A stretch of 64,000 nucleotides of DNA from Actinomycetaceae bacterium (GCA_028724265.1 JAQYDG010000001.1:62001-126000), one strand, 5' to 3'; numbered from the stretch's first letter, positions 45,296-54,582 are shown. The notes: generated by a model not told the origin, from the letters alone. A program made the numbers and translations.

Positions 45296-45772
45296 GATTT
45301 TCACAATTTTTACTGGAATCGTCTTCCCGTGGGGAGTCTTGTACGATGCTTCTTCACCAACGGTGAGCCCGAGGATCGATTGCCCCAGAGGTGCACTTTC
45401 AGGGTAGACCTCAATATCGAGATCGTCGCCCAAGCCGTCCCTACTGGCAATAAGGAAGCGTTCCTCGTCCCCTGCAATTTCGGCTGTGACGATCGTTCCC
45501 GCAGCAACCTTGTCCGCAGCAGGCGGCGCCGATACGCGTGCGTGCTCAAGCAGATACTGGATTTCTTCGATCCTGCCTTCGTTCTTTCCCTGCGCCTCCC
45601 TGGCAGCTTGATATCCGCCGTTTTCTGAGAGGTCACCTTCAGCACGCGCCTCTTTGATCTTCTGGCCGATTTCGTTGCGGATCGTTGTGGTGCGCTCTTC
45701 TAGTTCCTTGTTGAGGCGCTCGAAGGCTTTGGGCGAGAGCCACGTGGTCTTTTCCTCATCCTCGTCTGACAT
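45278..45772 (-). CDS. greA: Transcription elongation factor GreA
   Basis: GreA rescues backtracked RNA polymerase by stimulating transcript cleavage. The 164-residue protein has the N-terminal coiled coil with the acidic tip EARAEGDLSENGGYQAARE and a C-terminal FKBP-like domain ending APLGQSILGLTVGEEASYKT. The start ATG at 45772 follows AAAGGATCA; the longer frame from 45826 has no ribosome-binding site. An intrinsic terminator sits about 90 bp upstream in the probable leader. msrA follows on the same strand. Confidence 0.95.
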   Translation of the reverse strand: MSDEDEEKTTWLSPKAFERLNKELEERTTTIRNEIGQKIKEARAEGDLSENGGYQAAREAQGKNEGRIEEIQYLLEHARVSAPPAADKVAAGTIVTAEIAGDEERFLIASRDGLGDDLDIEVYPESAPLGQSILGLTVGEEASYKTPHGKTIPVKIVKIEPYEG

Positions 45773-45863
45773 TATTGATCCTTTCGTGTAAAAGTTACCG
45801 TATTCGTGGGTATGCGAGCCCTGCATGTCTCTGTATGGGCAGCACCCTCATACACCTGTGAGT

Positions 45864-45891
45864 AAAAAAGATGCCCGCGCAAGCGGACATC
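45864..45891 (-). terminator. Intrinsic terminator upstream of greA
   Basis: Read on the minus strand, GATGTCCGC (45891-45883) pairs with GCGGGCATC (45878-45870) over TTGC and is followed by TTTTTT (45869-45864). It lies between the hemolysin III gene and greA. It is either the terminator of the former, 190 bp after its stop, or an attenuator in the greA leader. The rest of 45773-46084 shows only a short imperfect ATGTGGAAAA duplication. Confidence 0.8.
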
Positions 45892-46084
45892 ATCTAATGG
45901 CCAAGACTACCAGATTGTGAGTTACAACCTAGCAAGTTCGAGGCGCATGTGGAAAAGAAACTAGGGAGGTGTATGTGGAAAAAGTTGGGGATTTACATGG
46001 GCAAGAACGGCAGGACACGTGCGGTGAACGACGTGCGCCGTCAGATCGTTGCGTGCCGCTTCCCATTAGCTCCAAGCAGAAGAT

Positions 46085-46822
46085 CTAGGCGAAGATCGCG
46101 AGCCATATTGCGACCGAATGGCAGATATAGCCGAGCGCTGTACCTAAATGGAAGAATTCGTGGAATCCCCATACGCGAGGCCACGGATTCGGTTTTTTGA
46201 AAGCGTAGGCAACAGCTCCGATGGTGTAGGCGATACCGCCGGCGATAATAAGCCATAGCACTGCAGCTCCGCCAGTGCGGGAGAATTCGGGTAAAAACCA
46301 CACTGCCACCCAGCCGAGCAGAATATAGAGAGGAACATACACCCATCGTGGCGCCTGGACGAAGAAAATGGACTGCACCATCCCCGCAGCGGCACCGATC
46401 CAGATCACGAGCAGAACGGTCAGGCGAGCTCCTCCGGAGAGGAGAGCTGCCGCCAGCGGAGTGTAGGTGCCGGCAATCAAGAGGAAAATATTAGAGTGGT
46501 CGATCCGGCGGAGAATGCTGTGGACATGACGAGTCCAGTGTCCCAGATGATACACGGCGGAATTACCGAACAGGAGTAAAGAACACAGGCCGAATACCAT
46601 GCACGAAGCGCGCAGCGGTGCTGTGGGAGCCAGAACCACGAGCGCCATAAACTGCGCCAAAACGAGCGGCGTCATCACGGCGTGAATCCATCCTCGCGCT
46701 GCCGGTTTGAGGATAACGCTTGCGACGCGTGTGGCTGTAGACGCCGGCGCTGAGTGTTCCGGAAGCTGCGCGCTTTCGGTTCTTTCTTCTAAGCCAACTG
46801 CGTATTCGTGCACGGCGCTCAT
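46085..46822 (-). CDS. Hemolysin III/YqfA family membrane protein (PAQR-like)
   Basis: A seven-helix membrane protein of 245 residues. Family motifs are NSAVYHLGHW after helix 2, RRIDHSNIFLLIAGTYTP in helix 3, and GFHEFFHLGTALGYICH in the last helix. They supply the Ser, Asp and three His residues of the presumed metal-hydrolase site shared with adiponectin-receptor-like proteins. A hydrolytic role in lipid homeostasis is inference. The GAAAGG site abuts the ATG at 46822, so a GTG nine bases downstream (46813) may be used. It is divergent from uppS, as in mycobacteria. Confidence 0.88.
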   Translation of the reverse strand: MSAVHEYAVGLEERTESAQLPEHSAPASTATRVASVILKPAARGWIHAVMTPLVLAQFMALVVLAPTAPLRASCMVFGLCSLLLFGNSAVYHLGHWTRHVHSILRRIDHSNIFLLIAGTYTPLAAALLSGGARLTVLLVIWIGAAAGMVQSIFFVQAPRWVYVPLYILLGWVAVWFLPEFSRTGGAAVLWLIIAGGIAYTIGAVAYAFKKPNPWPRVWGFHEFFHLGTALGYICHSVAIWLAIFA

Positions 46823-46933
46823 CCTTTCGGTCTCTTTCCCCTACTTAGTCTGAAGCATACGCGGCTCGCCGCCTGATGAAACGGGTGCTGGCTCACATCA
46901 CACAGGGCAACAGGGCGAGGAAGAATCATCTGT

Positions 46934-46950
46934 ATCACAGATATTGTGAT
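46934..46950. promoter_or_regulatory. Palindrome ATCACA-N5-TGTGAT between divergent genes
   Basis: ATCACAGATATTGTGAT is a perfect 6-5-6 inverted repeat in the 236-bp region between the hemolysin III gene and uppS. It may be an operator; the half-sites are in the opposite order to CRP and Rex sites. Confidence 0.4.
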
Positions 46951-47058
46951 GCTCGCTAGCGCTTGGCCTGCATTTTCACTGGACAGAGTGCGTGAAGTAT
47001 GCGCGCGCACAATCACGTTAGACGTAGGCTTAACGTGGTCAGAGGGAAGGGGATTCAC

Positions 47059-47820
47059 GTGAAGCCGCCAGCCTGGATTTATCGCCTCTATGAACACCAT
47101 GTGCTGCGCCAGTTGAGGGGTGCAAAGTTGCCTGAGCATATCGGCGTCATGCTCGACGGCAATCGCCGGTGGGCTCGCGAATTTGGGCACTCGGTGCGCT
47201 ATGGCCACAAGCGCGGTGCGGATAAAATTGACGAATTTCTCGGCTGGTGCGATCAGGTTCATATTCCGCTTGTGACTCTGTGGTTGTTATCCACCGATAA
47301 CCTCGGGCGTGACGAGGAAGAAGTTGCAGACTTACTCCATATTATTTCGACAGCTGTGACGCATTTGGCGTCCCTACATCAGTGGCGTATCCGCATTGTG
47401 GGGTCGATGGATCTTCTTCCGAGTGAGTTTGTTGCACAGCTGACGGACGCCGCCACGCGGACCGCCGATGTGGATGGGCTGACGGTCAATATTGCTGTTG
47501 GTTACGGTGGTCGGGAGGAGATCACAGACGCAGTACGTTCGCTGTTGCGCGAAGAGGCAGCGGCTGGAAAAACACTGGAGGACGTGGCAACGTCGATTTC
47601 GGTGGAAGATATTGCCGCACATTTGTACACGAGTGGGCAGCCGGATCCCGATTTGGTGATTCGCACGTCAGGTGAGCAACGGATGAGTGGATTCATGCTC
47701 TGGCAGTCTGTGCATACTGAACTGTATTTTTGTGAGGCATATTGGCCGGATTTTCGGCGTACCGATTTTCTGCGTGCGCTACGCGACTACACACAGCGTG
47801 AACGGCGCAAAGGGAAGTAG
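47059..47820 (+). CDS. uppS: Cis-prenyltransferase (isoprenyl diphosphate synthase)
   Basis: Makes cis-polyprenyl diphosphates from farnesyl or geranyl diphosphate and IPP for cell-wall lipid carriers. The 253-residue protein has IGVMLDGNRRWARE with catalytic Asp33, then LWLLSTDNLGRDEEEV and the C-terminal DLVIRTSGEQRMSGFMLWQS. The shape resembles the shorter-chain Z-prenyl synthases (Rv1086-like) as much as UppS itself, so product length is uncertain. The GTG at 47059 follows AGGGAAGGGG; an upstream in-frame start at 46999 is unlikely. Confidence 0.91.
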   Translation: MKPPAWIYRLYEHHVLRQLRGAKLPEHIGVMLDGNRRWAREFGHSVRYGHKRGADKIDEFLGWCDQVHIPLVTLWLLSTDNLGRDEEEVADLLHIISTAVTHLASLHQWRIRIVGSMDLLPSEFVAQLTDAATRTADVDGLTVNIAVGYGGREEITDAVRSLLREEAAAGKTLEDVATSISVEDIAAHLYTSGQPDPDLVIRTSGEQRMSGFMLWQSVHTELYFCEAYWPDFRRTDFLRALRDYTQRERRKGK

Positions 47821-47822
47821 AC

Positions 47823-47900
47823 AGTCTGGGATGAGCCAACCCCGGGGTATGGGGGTATGCCAGACTTGCGTGACGCAGATGCGCCAGATGCCGCGTCACG
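47823..47900. terminator. Nested inverted repeats between uppS and the PfkB gene
   Basis: AGTCTGG (47823-47829) pairs with CCAGACT (47860-47866), and next to it CGTGACGC (47869-47876) pairs with GCGTCACG (47893-47900). They lie between convergent genes and probably end transcription from both sides. Confidence 0.55.
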
Positions 47901-47912
47901 CTTGGCTATTGG

Positions 47913-48914
47913 CTAGGCGCCATAGAGGATGTACTGTTCAGAGAGCTCTTCGCGTGTAGGCGGCCTGACGCCATGGTGTGTGACGCTGATGGAGGCTGCC
48001 GTGGCTGCATATGATCCGATCATGGCAAGCGTCTGGCTTGGTGCGCGCGCAATCATGTCTCGGTTAGCGGCGCCATCCAGGGATGATCGCGTGATGCCGT
48101 CGATAAGGCCGGCAAGAAAAGCATCCCGTGCACCCGAGGTATCGATCACTGGGAGCGGAAAGACGGGGATTGCGAGTGACGAGCCTCCGCGAGGATAGAT
48201 CCTCACGCCGTCGGCACCAAGAGTAATGATGATCAGTTGAGCCCCTGCGCTGAACCATCTGGCTGTAATTTCCACGTATGACGAGTGCGGGTAGATGGCG
48301 GCAAGTGCGTCACCATCGATGGTGACAATATCGGCAAGCTTCACATTTTCTTCGATCGTGGCGCGCAGCACGGGAAGATCAGGGAAGAGCGCTGTCGGAA
48401 CATGAGGACTGTAGAAGATGGTGGCAGTCTGCCGAAGATTGCGGATCCATTCTCTGACTTCGTGATCGCATGGTTTCATGTGAGCCGCAAGAAAACCGAA
48501 TGCCGCAGCATGAGGCGCCAGTAGCTGGACGTTGATTTTTTCGGTTCCTCCCTGTGGGAAAGGAATAATGTTCATGCGAAAGTCCAGCTGAAGGCTCCCC
48601 GAGCCGTGCTGAATGCTGCCCGAGCTGTGGCTTTCGGCATACGGTGCGTCATCGGCGACGCTGTGAGCAACCATCGTGGCGTCGGTACGTTGAGGTGCCG
48701 GCCGCATCCAGAGGGATACGTGGCTGTCCTGAGCCTGCGAGGCGAGGATCGAACCGTCATCGTCGTTTCCAAAATCGGTGACGAGTGTGACGTTGCGTTC
48801 GAGCTTTCCCAACGCGATCGCTGTGTTGTACGGCGACCCTCCTGGGCGACGGATCGTTTGTGAGGGAGAAACGATCTCGTCCATCAGGCTTTCACCTATG
48901 ACGACTATGCTCAT
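47913..48914 (-). CDS. PfkB family carbohydrate kinase with altered anion-hole motif
   Basis: Ribokinase-family sugar kinase of 333 residues, closest in style to fructokinases: VVIGESLMDEIV at the start, RPGGSPYNTAIALGKL, VTLVTDFGNDDDG, and the C-terminal signature. That signature normally reads DTxGAGDAF but here is DTSGARDAFLAG, so a Gly of the anion hole is Arg263 while the catalytic base Asp264 is kept. The change is one base from the usual codon (CGG for GGG). It may reduce activity. The ATG follows AAGGAAG. It follows xseA-xseB on the same strand and may be co-transcribed. Confidence 0.85.
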   Translation of the reverse strand: MSIVVIGESLMDEIVSPSQTIRRPGGSPYNTAIALGKLERNVTLVTDFGNDDDGSILASQAQDSHVSLWMRPAPQRTDATMVAHSVADDAPYAESHSSGSIQHGSGSLQLDFRMNIIPFPQGGTEKINVQLLAPHAAAFGFLAAHMKPCDHEVREWIRNLRQTATIFYSPHVPTALFPDLPVLRATIEENVKLADIVTIDGDALAAIYPHSSYVEITARWFSAGAQLIIITLGADGVRIYPRGGSSLAIPVFPLPVIDTSGARDAFLAGLIDGITRSSLDGAANRDMIARAPSQTLAMIGSYAATAASISVTHHGVRPPTREELSEQYILYGA

Positions 48915-48965
48915 TTCGCTTCCTTAAGACGAATCTTCAGACTCGTGCGTTGGGGTGACGACAGA

Positions 48966-49376
48966 TCAAGCGTTTTCTACGCCGGCATCGGCAGACGTAA
49001 TATCAGCGCGGTTCGCCTGGTCTGCTTGCGCGTTCTCAAGCGTGGTCTGTACTCGTTGCCGCGCATCTGTGAGCCATGAGCGGGCTTGTGCGGCAACGGC
49101 TTCGCCTTCTTCCCACAAACGCAAGGATTCTTCGAGCGGGATGTTTCCTCGGTCAAGCTTATTTGCAATGTCCAACAGGCGAGCCCGTGCCTGTTCGTAG
49201 GTCATCGAGCGAAGTGCGGACGCCTCTGGCGTGGCTGCCTCTGATGTGGAAGCCGCTGCTGGGGTTGTCGGGGTGCCTGTGGCGGTCGAGGTGCCTGTCG
49301 GGGCAGCAGTGGTTGTGGCGCTGCCAGTCGATGTCGTGGCGCTGGATTCATCGCGCGTTGTGTGTGTGGACGTCAT
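48966..49376 (-). CDS. xseB: Exodeoxyribonuclease VII small subunit with Thr/Ala-rich N-terminal extension
   Basis: XseB binds XseA to form the single-strand-specific exonuclease VII. The core (about residues 57-115) is typical: MTYEQARARLLDIANKLDRG, then LEESLRLWEEGEAVAAQAR. The first 55 residues are an unusual Thr/Ala/Ser-rich low-complexity extension, and the normal protein has only about 60-80 residues. An internal ATG at the start of MTYEQ could be the real start. The listed start overlaps the xseA stop by 4 bp (ATGA), which supports it. Confidence 0.88.
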   Translation of the reverse strand: MTSTHTTRDESSATTSTGSATTTAAPTGTSTATGTPTTPAAASTSEAATPEASALRSMTYEQARARLLDIANKLDRGNIPLEESLRLWEEGEAVAAQARSWLTDARQRVQTTLENAQADQANRADITSADAGVENA

Positions 49377-50812
49377 TGTGCGTTGTCCTTTCTCTGAGCT
49401 GTCGCGTCGTTGATAGCGTTATCCGTTTCCGGGGTGTTGCTTGTGTTGCTGATATGGCTTGCGTCATGTGACGATTCGTCTGAATGCGCCGTGTCCTCAC
49501 GATCTGGAATGCCGTGACGGTGCGCAGTGTCGTCATAACGTGCGTCGTGCTCCTGCTGTGCTTCGTCGTCACGAATACCGGTGACGCTCATCAGCAGACT
49601 TCCGTCGCTGACGCGCGCGCTGACCGTGTCCTCGTTCGCTACGGCGTGAACAGAACTCACCACGTGCCCGCCGTGATCCGTGAGAACTGCGTACCCTCGC
49701 TCGATGGTTGCCAGCGGGGACAGGGCGCGCACACGCGCAGTGTCTGCGGCCAGCTGGTTTTCTGCGAGCGTCATCGCCGAAGATATGCGCGTCCTGATTC
49801 GTGCCTGAATAACAGAGATATCTTGTTCGCGCGCATCAATCCATCCCTCCGGATGAGCAAGACCAACGCGAGAGGAAATCGTATCGATATCAGTTTGCGC
49901 ATGGTTGAGCGTCCGCGTGATGGCTGCTCGCACGCGCCCCACGAGCATGTCGATCGCCTCGGCAAGTTCGTGAATATCAGGCACGATCGTTTTTGCAGCG
50001 TCGGTTGGGGTTGCGGCCACGAGATCCGCCACTTCCTCAACGATCGGATGATCGTCTTGGTGTCCAATGGCAACGACGATCGGTGTGGATGCGCGGGCAA
50101 CAGCACGAACGAGGGTTTCGTCAGAGAACGGCAGTAGATCCTCCATCGATCCACCGCCGCGAGCCATAATAATGACGTCAACAGCAGGGTCATCGTCTAG
50201 CTGTTGAAGTGCATCGATGATTTCAGCCACCGCCTGCGCGCCTTGTACATGCGCATGGAGAATCGTAAACGCGACCGATTCCCAGCGTTCGCGAGCCTGA
50301 ACGGTAATATCTGTTTCTGCGCGGGTATTGGGGCCAACAATCAGCCCAATGTTCTGCGGAATAAACGGCAGTTTCTTCTTACGTGAGGCGTCAAAAAGTC
50401 CTTCGCTCCTCAATATGGCACGCAGTCGTTCCAGCTGCGCCAGCAGAGCTCCGATACCAGCTGGGCGAATATCGGATGCGAAAAGCGAGAAGGAACCGTT
50501 GACGGTCCAAAAGCTGGGTTTAACGTTTGCAATCACGTGGGTGCCCGGACCGATGCCGTCTGGTATGAGGTGCGTGAAGGCGCTCATGCGCATCGAGACG
50601 TTTTCGCTCAGGTCGTGAATCGTCAGATACTGTGTTTTACGGCCATTTTTGTGTTCGTATTGAACGATCTCGCCTTCGATCCACAACTGCGGCATCGAAC
50701 GAACCATCCAGTCCACGTTTTTTGCCAGGAGCCATAAAGGCCACGGGTGCTCCGCACTTGTCTGGGTAGACACCGGTGGTAGACCATCGGGAACGACAAT
50801 AGGTGATGCCAT
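49373..50812 (-). CDS. xseA: Exodeoxyribonuclease VII large subunit
   Basis: XseA carries the catalytic and DNA-binding parts of exonuclease VII, about 479 residues. An OB-fold N-terminal domain (LWIEGEIVQYEHKNGRKTQYLTIHD) is followed by the catalytic core with IGLIVGPNTRAETDI, DVIIMARGGGSMEDLLPFSDE and IVVAIGHQDDHPIVEEVADLVAATPTDAAK, then a long coiled coil and the RALSPLATIERGYAVL block. The last 70 residues form a polar tail rich in Asp, His and Ser. The ATG at 50812 begins MASPIVVP; a stronger upstream start is not seen. It is divergent from ispH. Confidence 0.92.
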   Translation of the reverse strand: MASPIVVPDGLPPVSTQTSAEHPWPLWLLAKNVDWMVRSMPQLWIEGEIVQYEHKNGRKTQYLTIHDLSENVSMRMSAFTHLIPDGIGPGTHVIANVKPSFWTVNGSFSLFASDIRPAGIGALLAQLERLRAILRSEGLFDASRKKKLPFIPQNIGLIVGPNTRAETDITVQARERWESVAFTILHAHVQGAQAVAEIIDALQQLDDDPAVDVIIMARGGGSMEDLLPFSDETLVRAVARASTPIVVAIGHQDDHPIVEEVADLVAATPTDAAKTIVPDIHELAEAIDMLVGRVRAAITRTLNHAQTDIDTISSRVGLAHPEGWIDAREQDISVIQARIRTRISSAMTLAENQLAADTARVRALSPLATIERGYAVLTDHGGHVVSSVHAVANEDTVSARVSDGSLLMSVTGIRDDEAQQEHDARYDDTAHRHGIPDREDTAHSDESSHDASHISNTSNTPETDNAINDATAQRKDNAQ

Positions 50813-50915
50813 GTTTTTATTTTTCCACTTTGAAGTGTGACTGGCGACCTCACGCACATGCAGCTTTTGCCGTAAAATCCTGTGAAGGCTAAGCGCCACG
50901 ACCTGAGGAGCGCAG

Positions 50916-52139
50916 ATGAGCACAACATTCGTTTTTCCTGATTCTCACCATGGACGCGAGGATATCCGTAAGCGTGAGAATATCCATAAGGATGTGCAGA
51001 CGGCTGGCGTCGGCTCTGACGCGTCTGCGACACCTTCTCGGCGGCTTGACGCTCAAGGTGGCTTATCGCATGGTGGCGCATCGTCTGCAGACGATGCGAG
51101 TGATGGTGAACCGCATGGAACAGCGTTGCATGGAACCGAACTCCACGGAGGGGAAAAGCAGATCTTGATCGCAGCTCCGCGCGGATATTGTGCTGGCGTA
51201 TCTCGGGCTGTCAATGCTGTGGAGCTTGCGCTGACGTTGTACGGAGCTCCCGTCTATGTGCGCAAGGAGATTGTCCACAACAAATATGTTGTGCAGAAAC
51301 TCCAGGAGAAGGGCGCAGTGTTCGTTCACGAGCTCGATGAGATTCCGGAGGGAGCCCGCACTGTGTTCTCTGCACATGGGGTTTCACCTGCTGTGCGCAA
51401 AGCTGCAGAGGCGCGGCATTTGCAGACGATCGACGCAACATGCCCGCTGGTGACGAAAGTGCATAAGCAGGCGGTTCGCTACGCAGATGAGGGCGACGAG
51501 ATCCTGCTGATCGGTCACGAGGGGCACGAGGAAGTCGAAGGGACGTTCGGTGAAGCCCCGCAGGCGATGACGATTGTGGGCTCGGTGGACGAAGCGCGCA
51601 CTGTTCAGGTGCGGGATCCCGAGAAGGTGGTGTGGATCTCGCAGACGACGCTCTCCGTTGACGATACGCAACAGATCGTTCGAGTGTTGCGCAGCCGTTT
51701 TCCGCACCTGAAAGATCCCATTTCGACCGATATCTGTTATGCGACGCAGAATAGACAGAGCGCTGTGAAAGTTGTTGCGCCGCAGTCGGACGTCATGATT
51801 GTGGTGGGAAGCGCGAATTCCTCGAACTCTGTTCGTCTTGCCGAGGTGGCTCGCGATGCGGGGGCGCGTGCTGTTTTCCGCGTGGATTCCGCGCAGGAGA
51901 TCAACCCTGAGTGGGTAGCGGATGCCCTGACTGTGGGCGTGACGTCGGGAGCGTCGGTTCCAGAAACGCTTGTTGACGATGTGGTCTCGACACTTGTGGC
52001 TTATGGGTTCTCAGCGGTGCGAGAGGTAACAACGGAACGGGAAGATATCCAGTTTTCTTTGCCGAAGAACCTTCGCGCGGATCTGAAGGCTGCGGGAATT
52101 GCGGTCGATCGTCCCCATAAGGTGCGCGTTCGGGAGTAA
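50916..52139 (+). CDS. ispH: 4-hydroxy-3-methylbut-2-enyl diphosphate reductase, N-terminally extended
   Basis: IspH makes IPP and DMAPP in the last step of the MEP pathway. The [Fe-S] cluster ligands are Cys92 ([12 protein letters not shown]), Cys176 ([11 protein letters not shown]) and Cys274 ([10 protein letters not shown]). Other signatures are [19 protein letters not shown] and the C-terminal [14 protein letters not shown]. An N-terminal extension of about 78 polar residues precedes the core; the usual length is about 310-330 and here it is 407. The ATG follows GAGGAG and no better start is seen nearer the core, so the extension seems genuine. A TAAAAT hexamer lies at 50873-50878. Confidence 0.94.
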   Translation: MSTTFVFPDSHHGREDIRKRENIHKDVQTAGVGSDASATPSRRLDAQGGLSHGGASSADDASDGEPHGTALHGTELHGGEKQILIAAPRGYCAGVSRAVNAVELALTLYGAPVYVRKEIVHNKYVVQKLQEKGAVFVHELDEIPEGARTVFSAHGVSPAVRKAAEARHLQTIDATCPLVTKVHKQAVRYADEGDEILLIGHEGHEEVEGTFGEAPQAMTIVGSVDEARTVQVRDPEKVVWISQTTLSVDDTQQIVRVLRSRFPHLKDPISTDICYATQNRQSAVKVVAPQSDVMIVVGSANSSNSVRLAEVARDAGARAVFRVDSAQEINPEWVADALTVGVTSGASVPETLVDDVVSTLVAYGFSAVREVTTEREDIQFSLPKNLRADLKAAGIAVDRPHKVRVRE

Positions 52140-52242
52140 CGTACACCTGATGAGAGCCCGGGTGGTGTCAGAATATCTGCAGTTAGCGGCATCTGAGCGA
52201 TACGCAGAATCTGCGCAGAGGGTCTTTTCCATTGTGAGGGAT

Positions 52243-52274
52243 ACGGCGGGGTATCAGGTTGCGTACCCCGCCGT
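52243..52274. terminator. Bidirectional terminator-like hairpin between ispH and rmuC
   Basis: ACGGCGGGGTA (52243-52253) pairs exactly with TACCCCGCCGT (52264-52274) with a 10-nt loop, between two convergent stops. Confidence 0.7.
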
Positions 52275-52291
52275 GCAGCGTGGTGTACGCG

Positions 52292-53431
52292 TTACGAGAG
52301 AATGGTGCGGACGCTCCCTTTTTCAGAGTCGATGGCGTTGAGCTCGGGCAAAGAGTTTCCAGCCGCATCGACCTTACGGGCTGCGGGCAGCACGCGGCTT
52401 TCGATGGATGCAACGCTCTGGTTATAGGCGCTTACAGCGCGGGTCAGTGATTCGCCGACTTTTGCCAGATGGCGATCGAATGTGGCGAGTCGGCTGACGA
52501 GGGTTTGCCCAAGTTCGAAAACCTTCCGCGCTTGCTCGGTTACATGGGTGGATCCCCAGATTGCTGAAACCGTTTTGAGCAGCGCGAGCAGGGAACTCGG
52601 CGTTGCGATCACAACGGAGGACGTCCAGCCGTCCTCAACAATCGATCCGTCGGCCTCCAGGGCATTGGTGAGGATCGATTCTGTGGGCAGGAAAAGAACG
52701 GTGAACTGGGGAGATCCCGGAAACTTGGAGGGATAGTCGCGAGATTTCAACGTTTTGATATGTGCTCGAAGGTCTTTCGCTTGTTGCGCAAGCAGTGCAG
52801 CCCTTTCTGCGCGTTCCATACCGGGTTGAATCTTCAGTGAGGCTGCTAACGGTGCTTTTGCGTCGATGGCGAGTCTCGCGTTTCCGGGCAGAAGGATCGT
52901 CATATCTGGGCGTGAATCGCTCGCAGTGCCAGCGGTCGATGTGGAATCCTGCTCATTAAAATCGACGTGTTCCAGCATCCCAGCGGCTTCAACGACGCGA
53001 TGCAATTGCACTTCTCCCCACACGCCGCGTGCGGAGGGCGAGGTCAGGGCAGTATGCAGGGTGCGAGTCTGCAGCGTCAAATCTTGTTGAGCACGCCCAA
53101 GCAGATCCAACTGTTGGTTGAGCGCGCCGGCGTTATGCGCTTGTTGATCTTCCAACTTGATGAGACTCTGGCGCATCTTCTCTACTTGGTCTTGAAGGGG
53201 GGCGAGCCGTTGAACCATCGCAGTTGATCCTTCAAGCTGCGATTCGGCCCTCTGGCGTGCCTCGTTCGCCGCGTCTGTGCGGGAGGCGAGGGCTGCATTG
53301 TCCGCAATAGCAGCGTTCAACTGTGCTTGTGTATCTTTGAGGTGGCGCAACTGGAAAGCGTATCCGCCGATCGCTCCAGCGACGAGCGCAAGAATGACGA
53401 GCAGGCTTGTCATGGGAAGTGAAATGGTCAT
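52292..53431 (-). CDS. rmuC: RmuC family DNA recombination protein
   Basis: RmuC-like protein of 379 residues, predicted nuclease-fold factor that limits inverted-repeat recombination. An N-terminal membrane helix (LLVILALVAGAIGGYAF) is followed by a long coiled coil (about 30-130). The PD-(D/E)xK-like core then has SARGVWGEVQLHRVVEAAGM, RPDMTILLPGNARLAIDAKAP and FLPTESILTNAL. The ATG at 53431 is preferred for the AGGGG site; the longer frame from 53464 is less likely. It is divergent from ychF. Confidence 0.9.
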   Translation of the reverse strand: MTISLPMTSLLVILALVAGAIGGYAFQLRHLKDTQAQLNAAIADNAALASRTDAANEARQRAESQLEGSTAMVQRLAPLQDQVEKMRQSLIKLEDQQAHNAGALNQQLDLLGRAQQDLTLQTRTLHTALTSPSARGVWGEVQLHRVVEAAGMLEHVDFNEQDSTSTAGTASDSRPDMTILLPGNARLAIDAKAPLAASLKIQPGMERAERAALLAQQAKDLRAHIKTLKSRDYPSKFPGSPQFTVLFLPTESILTNALEADGSIVEDGWTSSVVIATPSSLLALLKTVSAIWGSTHVTEQARKVFELGQTLVSRLATFDRHLAKVGESLTRAVSAYNQSVASIESRVLPAARKVDAAGNSLPELNAIDSEKGSVRTILS

Positions 53432-53499
53432 GCCCCTATTCCACCACATGGTTTGCTGGGGCACATGGTGAGGATCGGAGTGCGGCTACACTAGAGCAC

Positions 53500-54582
53500 G
53501 TGGCTTTAACAATTGGTATTGCAGGACTCCCGAACGTCGGGAAATCAACGTTGTTTAATGCTTTGACGCGCGCCGGAGTACTTGCAGCGAACTATCCTTT
53601 CGCAACGATCGACCCGAACGTTGGGGTTGTGGAGCTCCCAGATTCCAGGCTGGATGTTCTCGCCACCATGTTTCACTCGCAGAAAGTTGTCCATGCCACC
53701 GTCAACTTCGTGGATATTGCTGGCATCGTGAAAGGTGCGTCCCACGGGGAAGGGCTGGGGAACCAGTTCCTTGCGAATATTCGCGAGGCTAACGCCATCG
53801 TGATCGTCACCCGGGCTTTTGACGATCCCGATGTGGTACATGTTGCGGGGAAAGTAGATCCGCAGGAAGATATTGAGACCATCGTCACCGAGCTTCAGCT
53901 GGCTGACTTGCAGACACTCGAAAAGCAGCTGCCACGTCTGCAGAAGGAAGTGATGGGCAAGAAAACCCCTCGTGAGGTGCTTGATACAGCCAAGAAGGCT
54001 CAGGAATTATTGGAGAAAGGCGTTGTCCTTTCTTCTGTCAGCGCGCAGGAACTTGATCCTGATATCGTCAAAGAGTTCCAGCTGATGACGTCCAAGCCCT
54101 TTATCTATGTGTTTAATTCTGACGAGTCGTTGCTGGGCGATGATGCCAAGCAACAAGAACTGCGCCAAATGGTCGCACCAGCTCAAGCAATCTTCCTGGA
54201 TGCGAAGTTTGAGTCTGAACTCGTGGATCTTGCACCCGAGGAAGCGAAGGAACTGCTGGAAATGGAAGGCCAGAGTGAATCTGGGCTCGACAAACTGGCT
54301 CGCGTTGGATTTGATGCTTTGGGTTTACAGACGTTTTTGACGGCTGGCGAAAAAGAATCGCGTGCCTGGACAATCCATAAGGGTGATAAAGCGCCGCAGG
54401 CGGCAGGTGTTATTCACCACGACTTCGAACGCGGATTCATCAAAGCAGATGTGATTTCCTTCGACGAACTTGTAGAGATCGGCGATATTCACCGCGCGCG
54501 CGAACTCGGCAAGATTCGTCAGGAAGGCAAAGACTACGTGATGCAGGACGGGGACATCTGCGAGTTCAAATTCAACGTTTGA
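53500..54582 (+). CDS. ychF: Redox-regulated ATPase YchF (Obg family)
   Basis: Universally conserved Obg-like P-loop protein that prefers ATP, 360 residues. The P-loop is GLPNVGKST (9-17). The family blocks YPFATIDPNVGVVELPD, VDIAGIVKGASHGEGLGN and ANAIVIVTRAF are clear. The C-terminal TGS-like domain ends QEGKDYVMQDGDICEFKFNV. The GTG at 53500 has no Shine-Dalgarno, but TACACT lies at 53487-53492, 7 bp before it, so the mRNA may be leaderless. The 3' flank contains dispersed repeats. Confidence 0.95.
   Translation: MALTIGIAGLPNVGKSTLFNALTRAGVLAANYPFATIDPNVGVVELPDSRLDVLATMFHSQKVVHATVNFVDIAGIVKGASHGEGLGNQFLANIREANAIVIVTRAFDDPDVVHVAGKVDPQEDIETIVTELQLADLQTLEKQLPRLQKEVMGKKTPREVLDTAKKAQELLEKGVVLSSVSAQELDPDIVKEFQLMTSKPFIYVFNSDESLLGDDAKQQELRQMVAPAQAIFLDAKFESELVDLAPEEAKELLEMEGQSESGLDKLARVGFDALGLQTFLTAGEKESRAWTIHKGDKAPQAAGVIHHDFERGFIKADVISFDELVEIGDIHRARELGKIRQEGKDYVMQDGDICEFKFNV

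Noticed and set aside
45949..46200. Plus-strand small frame (MWKKLGIYMGKNG...) preceded by GGGAGG
   Set aside because: It runs antisense into the hemolysin III gene, is very Arg-rich, and is partly a short tandem duplication. A real small protein cannot be excluded, but support is too weak.
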